Assembly: GCF_014295035.1 (NCBI RefSeq)
Contig: NZ_CP060404.1
Span: 2,816,501-2,880,500, forward strand
DNA from: Streptomyces buecherae
Lineage (GTDB): Bacteria; Actinomycetota; Actinomycetes; Streptomycetales; Streptomycetaceae
Length of the DNA stretch: 64,000 nucleotides
Direction of reading: 5' to 3'
Shown in pieces: positions 44,218-53,781 of the stretch (position 1 is its first letter; every line of letters starts with the position of its first letter). The position numbers and the translations under genes were made by a program. Under the pieces are notes generated by a model. It saw nothing but the letters and a program-made list of their open reading frames with translations, did not search any database and was not told the origin of the DNA.

Positions 44218-47200
44218 TCACGCGTCGGGGCGCGGGCCGTGGGGCGGGGCGGGCTCGTCGCCGAGCAGGACGCGTTCGATCTCGGCCCGGCCGGGGAGCG
44301 GGTGCGGCCGGACGATGTCGCCGGTGCGGACGTAGAGGAAGGTGGCCGTGACGGCGGACAACGGCAGGCCGTGCTGTTCGGCCCAGGCCAGCCGGTAGAC
44401 GGCGAGCTGGAGCGGGTCGGCGTCCTGCGCCCGGTTCGTCTTCCAGTCGACGATCTCGTACGCGTAGGGGTGCGCTGCCGCGTCGTGCGAGGTCTCGCCG
44501 TGCGGCGCCTGGTCGCGAGCGGTCTCGTCGCGCGGGGGCTCGTCGGGCGCGACCGGCTCGGGGGTGGCGTCGGTGCCGGCGCGCGGGGCGGCGGGGGCGC
44601 GGTAGCGGTAGACCGCGTCGATCCGGCCGCGGACCACCCGGCCGGCGAGCGTGAGCTGGAACGGCGCCTCGACGCGGTACGGCGTGCGCCGGGCGTACGG
44701 GGTGCGGTGGAACGCCTCCTTCAGCGCCTCCAGGTCTCCCCCGTCGTCGTCCGGTTCGCCGTACTCGTCCGCGCCCGGCAGGTCGTCCGGGCCGAGCAGG
44801 GGCAGCGGCAGGGCCTCGAATCGCGACTCGACCCAGGCGTGGAAGCGGGTACCCCGGCGCGCCGCGCGCCGGGGTGGGCGCGGCATGGGGCGGGCCAGCT
44901 CGCGGGCGAAGCCGTCCGGGTCGGCGGCGAGCCGGAGCAGTTGGGTGGCGCTCAGCGCGGCGGGGACCAGCACGTCGCGCACGGTCGCGCGGGCCCGGCG
45001 CAGTTCGCCGGCGAGCGTGTCGAGGTCCCGGTCCCAGGACGCGGCGAGCCGGGCCTCCTCGGGCAGCAGCCGCTCGCCCACCGGCTCCCTGGGCCGGCCG
45101 GCGGCTGTGTTGTCGTACGGATCGGCCTCGTACGGGTCAGCGTCGTACGGATCGGCGTCGTACGGATCGGCCTCGTACGGATCGGCCTCGTACGGGTCGG
45201 CGTCGTACGGATCGGCGGGGGCGGCCGGCGCGTCCGCGCCCCGGCCCGGCGCCGGGGCCTGGGCGGCGGGGTGCCGCGCGTCGTGGCCGGACGGTGCCTC
45301 CGGGCCGGGGCCGGGGGCCGCCTCGGCGTGCGTCGGGGTGGCCTGTCGTACGAGGTGGGCGCGGACGGCGTCGGCCGCGCGGCGGCGGCGGGCCAGCGCC
45401 GTCGGGTCCAGCGGCAGCGGCCAGGTCCGGTCGGCGCGTGCCGTCGGGTCCTGGTCGTGGTCCGGGTCAGGGACGCGCAGCGCCGGGTTCTCCTCGCCCG
45501 GCTCCGGCGCGGGCGCCCAGGACTCGATCTCGCCGTCACCCGCCTCGCAGTGCTCCCGCAGCGCCTCCAGGAAGGCGGACGGGCCGCGCGGCTTCTTCTG
45601 CGACGGGCCCCACCAGTGGCCGGAGCCGAGCAGCAGGGAGCGGGGGCGGGTGAAGGTCACGTAGCCGAGGCGGAGTTCCTCGGTGCGCTGGTGCTCCTTC
45701 ATCGCGGCCTTGAACGCGTTCAGCCCCTTGGCGTCCCAGCTCCCCACCGTGGGCAGGGTGTCGGCGTCGCCGCGCAGCGCGTGCGGCAGCACCCTGGCAC
45801 TGGCAGTCCAGGACTCGCGGGACTGCTCGCTCGGGAACGTCTTCGTCACCAGGCCCGGCACCGCGACCACGTCCCACTCCAGCCCCTTGGACTTGTGCGC
45901 GGTGAGCACCTTCACGGTGTTCTCGCCGCCCGGGAGCGCGTTGTCCAGGCCCCTCTCGTACTGGGCCGCCGTACGGAGGAAGCCGAGGAACGCCAGCAGC
46001 GTGGGCTCGCCCTCCAGCGCGGACGCGCCGCCCTGGCGGGTGGCGAACCCGGCGGCGACGTCCAGGAAGTTGCCGAGCGTCTCGCGGCGCCGGGCGGCCA
46101 GCGCGTGCGGCGACGCGGACAGCTCCACCTCAAGGCCGGTCACCGCGAGGATGCGGTGCAGCACGTCCATGAGCGGGTCGCCGAGGGAGCGACGCAGCTC
46201 GCGCAGTTCGGCGGCGAGCCGGGCGAAGCGGACGCGGGCCTGCGGCGAGAACGGCAGGTCGTGTGCCGCGTCGGCCGGCGCCCGGTCCGGGCCCGGGCCC
46301 TGGGTGCGGCCGGTATGGCCCGGGACCTGGGTGTGGCCCGGGTCCTGGGTTCGGGCATCGTCGTGGTCGTGGCCCTGGTGCTGGTCGTGGCCCTGGTCGG
46401 GGTGGGTCGCGGCCGGGGTGTCGAGGACGAAGGTGTCGAGGGCGTCGGCCAGCGAGATGGCCTCGGCCGGGTCCACGCCCTCGACGGCCTCGGCCAGCCG
46501 GCGGTCGGCGTCCTGGTCCAGGCTCTCGTGGTCGCGCCGTACGAGAGCCCGCGCGCGGCGGCCGAGCAGCGCCAGGTCGCGCGCCCCGATGCGCCAGCGC
46601 GGGCCGGTGAGCAGCCGCACCAGGGCCGCGTTGGCCGTCGGGTCCTGGAGCACCTCGCACACGGCGACCAGGTCGGCGACCTCCGGCAGGTGCAGCAGCC
46701 CGGACAGGCCCACCACCTCGACCGGCACGTCCCGGCTCACCAGCGCGGACTGGATCTCGGCGAAGTCCACGGCCGTACGGCACAGCACCGCGATCTCCCC
46801 CGGCTCGGTGCCCGTACGCACCAGGTGGGCTATGGAGTCCGCGAGCCAGGCCATCTCGTCGGCGTGCGTGGGCAACAGCGCGCAGCGCACCAGGCCGTCG
46901 CGCTCGGCGCCGGGCGCCGGGCGCAGCGCCTCCACGCCCGCGTGCCGGGCGCGCAACGGCGCGGCCAGCCGGTTGGCGAGCGCGAGCAGCCGGCCGCCGC
47001 TGCGCCGGTTCTCGCTGAGCGCGAACCGCTCGGCCGGGGCGCCCCGTACGGCGGCGGGAGCGTCGCCGGGTTCGGCGGCGAGGGCGGGAGCGTCGATGGG
47101 CGAAGACGGGCCGTCCGCGTGTGCGGGGCGGGTGGCCGCGCGGGGGAAGTGCTCAGGGAAGTCGTCCAGGTTGGCCACGGAGGCGCCGCGCCAGCCGTAG

Positions 47201-48255
47201 ATCGCCTGGCAGGGGTCGCCCACGGCGGTCACGGCGTGCCCCACGCCCTCGCCGGCTCCCCCCGCGCCCGGCGTGCCGTCGCCCGGCGACGTACGCCCAC
47301 CCGCCGTCCGCTCACCCGGCGCCCGCTCGCCGGGCGGCGCCTGCTCGCCCGCGCCGAACAGGCTCGACAGCAGGAGTCGCTGGGCCACCGACGTGTCCTG
47401 GTACTCGTCGAGGAGGACGACCGCGAACTCCGCGCGCAGCGCACGGCCGACCTCCGGGTGGTGGCGTGCCAGGGTCGCCGACAGGGCGATCTGGTCGCCG
47501 AAGTCGAGCAGGTCGAGGCGGCGCTTCTCGGCGCGGTAGCGGCCGACGAGGTCGAGCAGTTCGAGCCGGGCCCGGGCCGCGTCGGGCACCTTGCGTAGGT
47601 CGTCGTTGCTGAGCTTGACGGCGTCGAGGGCGGCGAGAAGCTCCGTGTCGTACTCCCGCAGCCGCTCGACCGGGACCAGGTGCTCGGCCAGTTCGCCGTC
47701 CAGGGCGAGCAGGTCGGTCACCAGATCGGCGAAGGAGCGGGTGAGCGCCGGGTAGGGGCCGGGCGCGGTGCGCAGCACGCGGGCGGCGAGCTGGAACCGG
47801 GTGGCGTCGGCGAGCAGCCGCGCGCCGGGCTCGACGCCGATCCGCAGCCCGTGGTCCTTCAGCAACTGCCCCGCGAACGCGTGGTACGTGGAGATCCGCG
47901 GCTCACCCGGAACCTCGTCCTCCGCGCCGGCCTGCCCCACGGGCCCGGCCGGGGCTCCCCCGGCGCCGCCCGGCTCACCGACGCCGGCCCGCAGCAGCGC
48001 CCTGCGCACCCGCTCGGCCAGCTCGCCGGCCGCCTTGTTGGTGAAGGTCAGCCCCAGCACCTGCTCCGGCGCGACCTGCCCGGTGCCGACCAGCCAGACC
48101 ACGCGCGCGGCCATCACCGTCGTCTTGCCGGACCCGGCACCGGCCACGATCACCTGGGGAGCCAGCGGCGCGGTGATACAGGCCAACTGCTCCGGGGTGA
48201 ACGGGATGCCGAGCAACTCCTTGAGCTGCTCGGGGTCGGTGAGGTGTGCTGACAC
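44218..48255 (-). CDS. adnB: AdnB-type helicase-nuclease subunit
   Basis: About 1,345 residues. N-terminal UvrD-like motor: VAGAGSGKTTVMAARV (Walker A, ~36), GLTFTNKAAGEL, VLLDEYQDTSVAQR (Walker B). Helicase motifs IV-VI continue to ~880 (TAHKSKGLEWDVV, YVTFTRPRSLL). The C-terminal RecB-type nuclease has EIVDWKTNRAQ and QLAVYRLAW (~1265-1290). It partners with the upstream AdnA-like gene; mycobacterial AdnAB resects double-strand breaks. Longer than usual (about 1,100) because of disordered inserts, including seven DPYDA/DPYEA repeats at ~1013-1047. GTG 48255 is the chosen start; the frame runs open to 48405. Naming of A versus B follows order and motifs. Confidence 0.88.
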   Translation of the reverse strand: MSAHLTDPEQLKELLGIPFTPEQLACITAPLAPQVIVAGAGSGKTTVMAARVVWLVGTGQVAPEQVLGLTFTNKAAGELAERVRRALLRAGVGEPGGAGGAPAGPVGQAGAEDEVPGEPRISTYHAFAGQLLKDHGLRIGVEPGARLLADATRFQLAARVLRTAPGPYPALTRSFADLVTDLLALDGELAEHLVPVERLREYDTELLAALDAVKLSNDDLRKVPDAARARLELLDLVGRYRAEKRRLDLLDFGDQIALSATLARHHPEVGRALRAEFAVVLLDEYQDTSVAQRLLLSSLFGAGEQAPPGERAPGERTAGGRTSPGDGTPGAGGAGEGVGHAVTAVGDPCQAIYGWRGASVANLDDFPEHFPRAATRPAHADGPSSPIDAPALAAEPGDAPAAVRGAPAERFALSENRRSGGRLLALANRLAAPLRARHAGVEALRPAPGAERDGLVRCALLPTHADEMAWLADSIAHLVRTGTEPGEIAVLCRTAVDFAEIQSALVSRDVPVEVVGLSGLLHLPEVADLVAVCEVLQDPTANAALVRLLTGPRWRIGARDLALLGRRARALVRRDHESLDQDADRRLAEAVEGVDPAEAISLADALDTFVLDTPAATHPDQGHDQHQGHDHDDARTQDPGHTQVPGHTGRTQGPGPDRAPADAAHDLPFSPQARVRFARLAAELRELRRSLGDPLMDVLHRILAVTGLEVELSASPHALAARRRETLGNFLDVAAGFATRQGGASALEGEPTLLAFLGFLRTAAQYERGLDNALPGGENTVKVLTAHKSKGLEWDVVAVPGLVTKTFPSEQSRESWTASARVLPHALRGDADTLPTVGSWDAKGLNAFKAAMKEHQRTEELRLGYVTFTRPRSLLLGSGHWWGPSQKKPRGPSAFLEALREHCEAGDGEIESWAPAPEPGEENPALRVPDPDHDQDPTARADRTWPLPLDPTALARRRRAADAVRAHLVRQATPTHAEAAPGPGPEAPSGHDARHPAAQAPAPGRGADAPAAPADPYDADPYEADPYEADPYDADPYDADPYEADPYDNTAAGRPREPVGERLLPEEARLAASWDRDLDTLAGELRRARATVRDVLVPAALSATQLLRLAADPDGFARELARPMPRPPRRAARRGTRFHAWVESRFEALPLPLLGPDDLPGADEYGEPDDDGGDLEALKEAFHRTPYARRTPYRVEAPFQLTLAGRVVRGRIDAVYRYRAPAAPRAGTDATPEPVAPDEPPRDETARDQAPHGETSHDAAAHPYAYEIVDWKTNRAQDADPLQLAVYRLAWAEQHGLPLSAVTATFLYVRTGDIVRPHPLPGRAEIERVLLGDEPAPPHGPRPDA
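45113..45217 (-). repeat. Seven 15-bp tandem repeats in adnB
   Basis: Near-identical 15-bp units (plus-strand type TCGTACGGATCGGCC) coding alternately DPYEA and DPYDA in the linker between the motor and nuclease domains. All are in frame, so a change in copy number would change linker length without frameshift. Confidence 0.9.
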
Positions 48256-48626
48256 CCCAGTGAGGCTAACGCCCCGCACTGACAGGCCCCGCCGCCGCGC
48301 ACCCCGCGCGGAACCGGCCGCCGCCCCGCTCCACCCCCGCAGCGGCCGGCTCCGCGAGCGCGCCCCCGCCCAGCGCCCGGGCGGCCTGACGCGCCCCACC
48401 GTCACCCCGGCGCACCGGCCCCCACGCCACGCGCCGGGGCACCGCCAGAGTGACCAGAACCACCCTCAGTGCCCGGGCCAGAGCCAGAGCCGTACACCCG
48501 CGCCGAGCCAGGACCAGACCCAACCCCCGGGGGCCGCTCGCCCGCGCCGAGCCAGGACCGCACGCCCGCATCGGGCCAGGGCCGCGCCCACCCCCCGGCC
48601 GCGCGCCAGGGCGGACCGTCGCGCGG
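48256..48626. other. Gap between adnA and adnB with a 19-bp direct repeat
   Basis: 371 bases without a supported gene. A 19-bp direct repeat (CCCGCGCCGAGCCAGGACC) occurs at 48498 and 48542. The genes are usually adjacent or overlapping, so this spacer is unusual. Either adnB starts further upstream, or the spacer is transcribed. Confidence 0.45.
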
Positions 48627-51600
48627 TCACTCGACCACGTGGCGGCCCTCCGGGCGGGCGCCGCAGGAGGCGCGGAAGGCGCAGCGGTTGCAGTGCTCGC
48701 CGGTGGTCGGGGCGAAGCGTTCGTCGAGGACGCGGCCCGCCGCCGTGGCGAGCAGTTCGCCCACCCAGTCCCCCGCCTCACCGGCGTCCGTGGGCCCCGT
48801 AAGCGACTCCTGTGCCTGCACCTTCGGTAGCGCGTCGCCGCCCTCCTTGCGGGGCGCCGCCTGGCGCAACTGGACCAGTTCCGCGCCGCCGGGCTCCGGG
48901 CGAGCGCCGTCGAACAGGTCGTCCACCGCGCCCGCGCGTACCGCGAGCTGGTAGACGGCGAGCTGCGGGTGGTGGGCCACGGCGTCGCGAGTGACGGTCT
49001 GCTTGCCGGTCTTGAAGTCCACCACGTACGCGCGGCCCTCCGCGTCCGTCTCCACCCGGTCCATGGAGCCGCGGATGCGTACCTGGTACGCCGCCACGTC
49101 GAGGGTCACGTCGAAGGCGTGCTCGCTGCCGACGACGGTGCGCCCGCCGCGCTCCATCACGTGCCAGCGCAGGAAGCGTTCCAGCGCGGCACGCGCGTTC
49201 TCCTTCTCCTGCCGCGACTTCCACGGGGCGTCGAAGGCGAGCGCGTCCCACACCGAGTCGAGCCGTTCCATCAGCACCGCGAGGTCGGCCGGGGTGCGGC
49301 CGGAGGCCACCTCGTCCGCGAGCACGTGCACGACGTTGCCGAAGCCCTGCGCCGCGGTGGACGGCGGCTCCGCCTTCACCTCCCGGCCCAGGAACCACTG
49401 GAGGGAACAGGTGTTGACCAACTGGTCGAGCGCGCTGCCCGACAGGGTCACCGGCGCGCCCCGGTCGCGCAGCGGCGCCTCGGCGCGCGTGCGCTCCTCC
49501 AGGCCCCACCAGCGGTACGGGTGCGCCGCGGGCACCAGCGGGTGGCCCTCCTCGTCGCGCAGCGCCGCGAGCCGGGCCAGCCGCTGGGCGGCGGCGTCCC
49601 GCAGCGCCTCGGACGCGCTCGGGTCGACGGTCGTGGCGCGCAACTCGGCGACGAGCGCGGAGACCGACAGCGGGCGGCGCGGGCGGTGCAGCACGTCCAC
49701 CGGCTCCACGCCCAGCTCGGTCAGGAACCGCGACGGCTGGTCGCCGTCGTCGGCGGGGGCCCGCACGGCGGTCACCACCAGCCGCTCGCTGGCCCGCGTC
49801 GTGGCCACGTAGAACAGCCGCCGCTCCTCGGCCAGCAGCGCGCCCGGCGGCATCGGCTCGGCGATGCCGTCCCGGCCGATCCGGTCCGCCTCCAGGAGCG
49901 AACCCCGGCGCCGCAGGTCGGGCCACAGGCCCTCCTGCACGCCCGCGACGACCACCAGGCGCCAGCGCAGGCCCTTGGAGCGGTGCGCGGTCAGCAGCCG
50001 CACGGCGTCGGGGCGCACCGCGCGGCGGGTCAGCGTGTCGGCGGCGATGTCCTGGGCGTCCAGCTCTTCGAGGAAGTTGAGCGCGCCCCGGCCGCCGGTG
50101 CGCTCCTCCGCGCGCGCGGCCGTCTCGAACAGGGCGCACACCGCGTCCAGGTCCCGGTCCGCGTTGCGCCCCGCGGCCCCGCCGCGCCAGGCGGCGCGCT
50201 CCAGGCGCTGCGGCCACGGCGTGCCGTCCCACAGGCACCACAGCGCCTCCTCCGCCGTGCCGCCGCCGGCGAGCAGCTCGCGCGCCTTGCGCAGCAGCAG
50301 GCCGAGGCGCTGCGCGCCCCGCGCGTACGCCGGGTCGTGCGCCACGAGGCGCTCCGGCTCGGCCAGCGCCTCGGCGATCAGCACGTCGGACGGGCGGGGC
50401 ACGGCGCGCCCCGCGGCCCGCTCCTCGTCGCGCAGCGCCCGGCCGAGGCGGCGCAGGTCGGCCGCGTCCATGCCGCCCAGCGGCGAGCCGAGCAGCGTGA
50501 GCGCGGTCTCCACGGAGAGCCACCCGGTCCCGGAGGTGGTCTCCGGAGCCTCGGACTCGGACTCGGACTGGGGGTCGGGGCCGGTGTCGGGGGCGGCGCC
50601 GGCGCGCGCGGGGGGCGTCGGCTCCCCATCCGGACGGGGCTCGCCAGGCTCGGACGCCGGCTCGGGTCCGGGCTCCGGTGCGGGCGCCGGGCGTTGGCGC
50701 GGCAGGTGCGGGCCCTGGCCGGGGCGCCGGGCCAGGACCGCCGTCGCCGCCGCGCGCAACGCGGTGAGCAGCGGCGCGACGGCCGGTTCGGTACGCAGCG
50801 GGATGTCGTCGCCGTCGACCTCCACCGGCACCCCGGCGGTGGTCAGCGCGCGCCGCACGCCCGGCAGCCCCCGCGCGCCGGCGCGCACGAGCACGGCCAT
50901 CTCGCTCCACGGCACCCCGTCCTCCAGGTGCGCGCGGCGCAGGATGTCGGCGACGTTGTCCAGCTCGGCGTTGGCGGTGGGGTAGGTGTACGCCTCCACC
51001 CGGCCACCGTCCCGGGCGGCCGTCAGCCCCCGGTGGGCGCGGGCGACGGCGGCCGGCAGCCGGGACAGCGGCATCCGGGCGGCCAGCGCCCGGGTCGCGG
51101 CCAGCAGTCGCTCGCGCGTACGGTGGCAGGTGGCGAGCACGGCGACGTCGGCGGGCCGCCCGTCGGGGCGCGGGAAGGTGGCCGGGAAGTCGAGGATGCC
51201 GCCGACGTCCGCACCGCGGAAGGCGTAGATCGACTGGTCGGGGTCGCCGAACACGACCAGCGCGGTGCCGCCCGCCGTGCCCTTCGCCGCGTTCTCCCCG
51301 GCGCGGCGCGGCGCGCCGCTCCCCTCGCCACCGCGCGGACCGCCCCGCCCGCCGCCCCGGGCGGCGTGGCCTCGGGCGACCACGCCGCCGGCCAGCGCGC
51401 GCAGCAGCCGCACCTGGGCGACGTCCGTGTCCTGGTACTCGTCCACGTAGATCGCGTCGTAGGTGCCCGCCAGTTCGGTCGCCACCTCGGGCCGCTCGGC
51501 GAGGAGCACCGCGCGGTGCACCAGTTCCGCGTAGTCGAGCACGCCCTGCGCGTCGAGGACGTCCAGGTACTCGGCGAGGAAGTCGGCGGCGGCGCCCCAG

Positions 51601-52424
51601 TCGGGCCGGCCGGTGCGGGCGGCGAACGCGCCGAGCGCCTTGGGCCCCAGGCCCAGTTCGCGGCTGCGGGCCAGCACCGCCCGCACCTCGTCGGCGAAGC
51701 CACGGGTGGTCAGGCAGGCGCGCAGCTCGTCGGGCCAGCGCACCGCGGCCCGGCCCGCGCCCTCCAGCTCGGCCTGACCGGCCAGCAGGTCGCGCACCAC
51801 CACGTCCTGCTCGGGGCCGGACAGCAGGCGCAGCGGGTCGGCGAACAGGTCGGCGTCCTGGTGGGCGCGGACCAGCGCGTAACAGAACGAGTGGAAGGTC
51901 GTCGCCCACGGCACCGCCACGCCGCCCACGCGCACGGCGAGGCGGTCGCGCAGGGCCACCGCCGCCTTGCGGCTGAAGGTCAGCACGAGGACGCGCTCCG
52001 GGTCGGTGCCCCGGCGTACGCGGGCGGCCACGGCCTCCACGAGCGTGGTCGTCTTCCCGGTGCCGGGCCCCGCGAGCACGAGCAACGGCCCGCCCGCGTG
52101 GTCAACCACGGCCCGCTGCCGGGCGTCCAGCACAGGAGGGGTGGCCGCCCCGGGCGGCGTCCGCACCAGTCGATAGCCGCCGGGGCTGGACGCGCCGGGC
52201 GGCTCGAACGGTCCGGGGGCGTACGGCGCGTACCCGCGGGTCGCGGTGGCGGCGGGCGCCCCGGGCGCCGCGCCGGCCGACCGGGTCGCGGCGGGCGTCG
52301 GCGCCTCGTGGTCGGGGTGCGGGGCGGGTGAGTCCGTGGGCGACCCCGACCGCGGCCCCGGGGACGAGCGTCGCGCTGGCGACGCCGGCCCGCGCCGGGG
52401 ATGGGACGAGGAGGAGGAGCTCAC
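48627..52424 (-). CDS. adnA: AdnA-type helicase-nuclease subunit with iron-sulfur nuclease
   Basis: About 1,265 residues. A disordered Ser/Pro/Ala-rich start (~1-95) leads to Walker A VLAGPGTGKTTTLVEAV (~117), LTFSRKAAVAL, VDEYQDTDVAQV (~315) and FGDPDQSIYAFRG. The C-terminal nuclease has VVDFKTGKQ and PQLAVYQLAV. A four-cysteine iron-sulfur site is formed by NTCSLQWFLG and HCNRCAFRASC, as in AddB-type nucleases. Works with AdnB at double-strand breaks. Pro/Glu-rich inserts lie at ~575-640. GTG 52424 start; the conserved part begins at about residue 95. Confidence 0.88.
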   Translation of the reverse strand: MSSSSSSHPRRGPASPARRSSPGPRSGSPTDSPAPHPDHEAPTPAATRSAGAAPGAPAATATRGYAPYAPGPFEPPGASSPGGYRLVRTPPGAATPPVLDARQRAVVDHAGGPLLVLAGPGTGKTTTLVEAVAARVRRGTDPERVLVLTFSRKAAVALRDRLAVRVGGVAVPWATTFHSFCYALVRAHQDADLFADPLRLLSGPEQDVVVRDLLAGQAELEGAGRAAVRWPDELRACLTTRGFADEVRAVLARSRELGLGPKALGAFAARTGRPDWGAAADFLAEYLDVLDAQGVLDYAELVHRAVLLAERPEVATELAGTYDAIYVDEYQDTDVAQVRLLRALAGGVVARGHAARGGGRGGPRGGEGSGAPRRAGENAAKGTAGGTALVVFGDPDQSIYAFRGADVGGILDFPATFPRPDGRPADVAVLATCHRTRERLLAATRALAARMPLSRLPAAVARAHRGLTAARDGGRVEAYTYPTANAELDNVADILRRAHLEDGVPWSEMAVLVRAGARGLPGVRRALTTAGVPVEVDGDDIPLRTEPAVAPLLTALRAAATAVLARRPGQGPHLPRQRPAPAPEPGPEPASEPGEPRPDGEPTPPARAGAAPDTGPDPQSESESEAPETTSGTGWLSVETALTLLGSPLGGMDAADLRRLGRALRDEERAAGRAVPRPSDVLIAEALAEPERLVAHDPAYARGAQRLGLLLRKARELLAGGGTAEEALWCLWDGTPWPQRLERAAWRGGAAGRNADRDLDAVCALFETAARAEERTGGRGALNFLEELDAQDIAADTLTRRAVRPDAVRLLTAHRSKGLRWRLVVVAGVQEGLWPDLRRRGSLLEADRIGRDGIAEPMPPGALLAEERRLFYVATTRASERLVVTAVRAPADDGDQPSRFLTELGVEPVDVLHRPRRPLSVSALVAELRATTVDPSASEALRDAAAQRLARLAALRDEEGHPLVPAAHPYRWWGLEERTRAEAPLRDRGAPVTLSGSALDQLVNTCSLQWFLGREVKAEPPSTAAQGFGNVVHVLADEVASGRTPADLAVLMERLDSVWDALAFDAPWKSRQEKENARAALERFLRWHVMERGGRTVVGSEHAFDVTLDVAAYQVRIRGSMDRVETDAEGRAYVVDFKTGKQTVTRDAVAHHPQLAVYQLAVRAGAVDDLFDGARPEPGGAELVQLRQAAPRKEGGDALPKVQAQESLTGPTDAGEAGDWVGELLATAAGRVLDERFAPTTGEHCNRCAFRASCGARPEGRHVVE

Positions 52425-53110
52425 GTGGATCGCCGGTCCTGGTGGTTGTGCTGGGTGCCTTGCGGCCGTACGACGGATGGGGTCATGCCGGGCCGGGTCG
52501 CCGCCCGGGTGGGCCCGGCCCCGGTCCCACCGCGCCCGGCCCCGGTCGGGGCGCGCCGCGTGCTGGCCGGGGCGCGCCGGGCGGGGGCCGAGTGGTGAGG
52601 GCCGCCCCAGACGCTACGCCAGTGCCCGCGCGGGGCGCAGCGCCCGGCGTGCGGCGCGACCTCGCCCCGCGGCCTCCCGGCGTCCACCCGCCCGTCACGC
52701 GCGGGACGCCTGACCCGTCGGTCGCGGGCCGCCCGTCGGCCCGACGCGGGGCGGCTGACCGGGCCACACCGCGCGCCGCCGGCCGGGCCCCCGGGCCCGC
52801 CGCGCCGGCCGCCGGGTCCGCCTCGCGGGCCGCGCTCGCGGGTGACGGAAGTGACGAACGTGACGCAACCGACATCACCGCGGGCTCCGCCGTCACGGGG
52901 ACGCCCACGGCCAGGGACGCGGGCGCGGCTGCCCCGCGCGCGCTCGCGGCGCCGCTCGGGCGGGGCGGGGCGGGCGCACCGGTGCCGGGCTTGCGGGCCC
53001 TTGTCACGGACTCGCCCACGATGCCGCGTACGGGCACGCCGCCCGATGCCCCGGGCCGGCGGCGGCGCACGCCGCGCGCCGTGGGTGGCGCCGGCGTCGC
53101 CCCGGCGTAC
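52425..53110. other. 686-base region without a convincing gene
   Basis: Open frames on both strands (for example 52483-53187 minus) are wholly Ala/Pro/Gly/Arg with no motif and overlap the ATL gene antiparallel or out of frame. The promoter of adnAB probably lies near 52430-52560. Nothing else seen. Confidence 0.4.
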
Positions 53111-53620
53111 TCACGCCTGGTCGCCGGAGGGTGGCGGATTGCCGTCCCAGCGGGCCCGGCGCATGTCGAGGCGGGGCAGGGCGCCACCGGAGCGCGCCGC
53201 TCCGCGGCCCTGACCAGCGCCGCGACGGGCCGCGCCCGGCCCGTCGGCCCGCTCGGCGTCGGGGGCGGGCCTGGCGCGCGCCGCCTCGCGCAGCGGCGTG
53301 CCCTCCGCCCGGTACTGCGCCAGCGCGCGCCGCTCGTGGCCCGGCAGCAGCGCGCCGTCCGCGCGCACCACGCGCCACCACGGCACCGCCGACCCGTACA
53401 GCGCCATCACCCGGCCGACCTGGCGCGGGCCGCCCACGCCACGGCCGCCGCCACCGGGCACCGGCGGTGCCTGCGGGTCCAGCTCCTCGGCCAGCCACTC
53501 GGCGACGTCGCCGTAGGTCATCACCCGGCCGGGCGGGATCCGCTCCGCGACCGCCAACACCCGTTCGGCGTAGTCGGGGAGCTCGTCCGGTTCGGTTCGT
53601 TCCTCGCTCTCGCGGCTCAT
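53111..53620 (-). CDS. Alkyltransferase-like protein (ATL, MGMT-related)
   Basis: 169 residues. MGMT-type DNA-binding fold (AERVLAVAERIPPGRVMTYGDVAEWL), but the catalytic PCHR is replaced by PWWRVV (~95), so no alkyl transfer is possible. Proteins with tryptophan here (ATLs) bind O6-alkylguanine and hand it to nucleotide excision repair. Lies upstream of adnAB, as the MGMT-like Rv3204 does. A glycine-rich insert and an Ala/Arg/Gly C-terminal tail are unusual. Start ATG 53620, or 53629. Confidence 0.88.
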   Translation of the reverse strand: MSRESEERTEPDELPDYAERVLAVAERIPPGRVMTYGDVAEWLAEELDPQAPPVPGGGGRGVGGPRQVGRVMALYGSAVPWWRVVRADGALLPGHERRALAQYRAEGTPLREAARARPAPDAERADGPGAARRGAGQGRGAARSGGALPRLDMRRARWDGNPPPSGDQA

Positions 53621-53781
53621 CCGCCTCATCCTGCCGCACCCCACCGACAGCCGGCCCCCGATATCACGCACTGTGCACGGTCGTGCTACGGGGCGTACCA
53701 TCCGTATCTCGCGACCTCGAAGTACCCCCTGATGCCGTCCCCGGCCCAGCGGCCATGCCACCATCTTCCGGGCGGTGACAG

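Noticed and set aside
45113..45217. CRISPR-like array of 15-bp repeats
   Set aside because: Units are contiguous, in frame and without spacers; it is a coding tandem repeat.
42574..47598. 1,674-codon open frame antisense to the dipeptidase and adnB
   Set aside because: It runs opposite two well-supported genes and their gap; no domain is recognisable.
52483..53187. 234-codon minus-strand frame upstream of adnA
   Set aside because: Low complexity throughout and overlaps the ATL gene in another frame.
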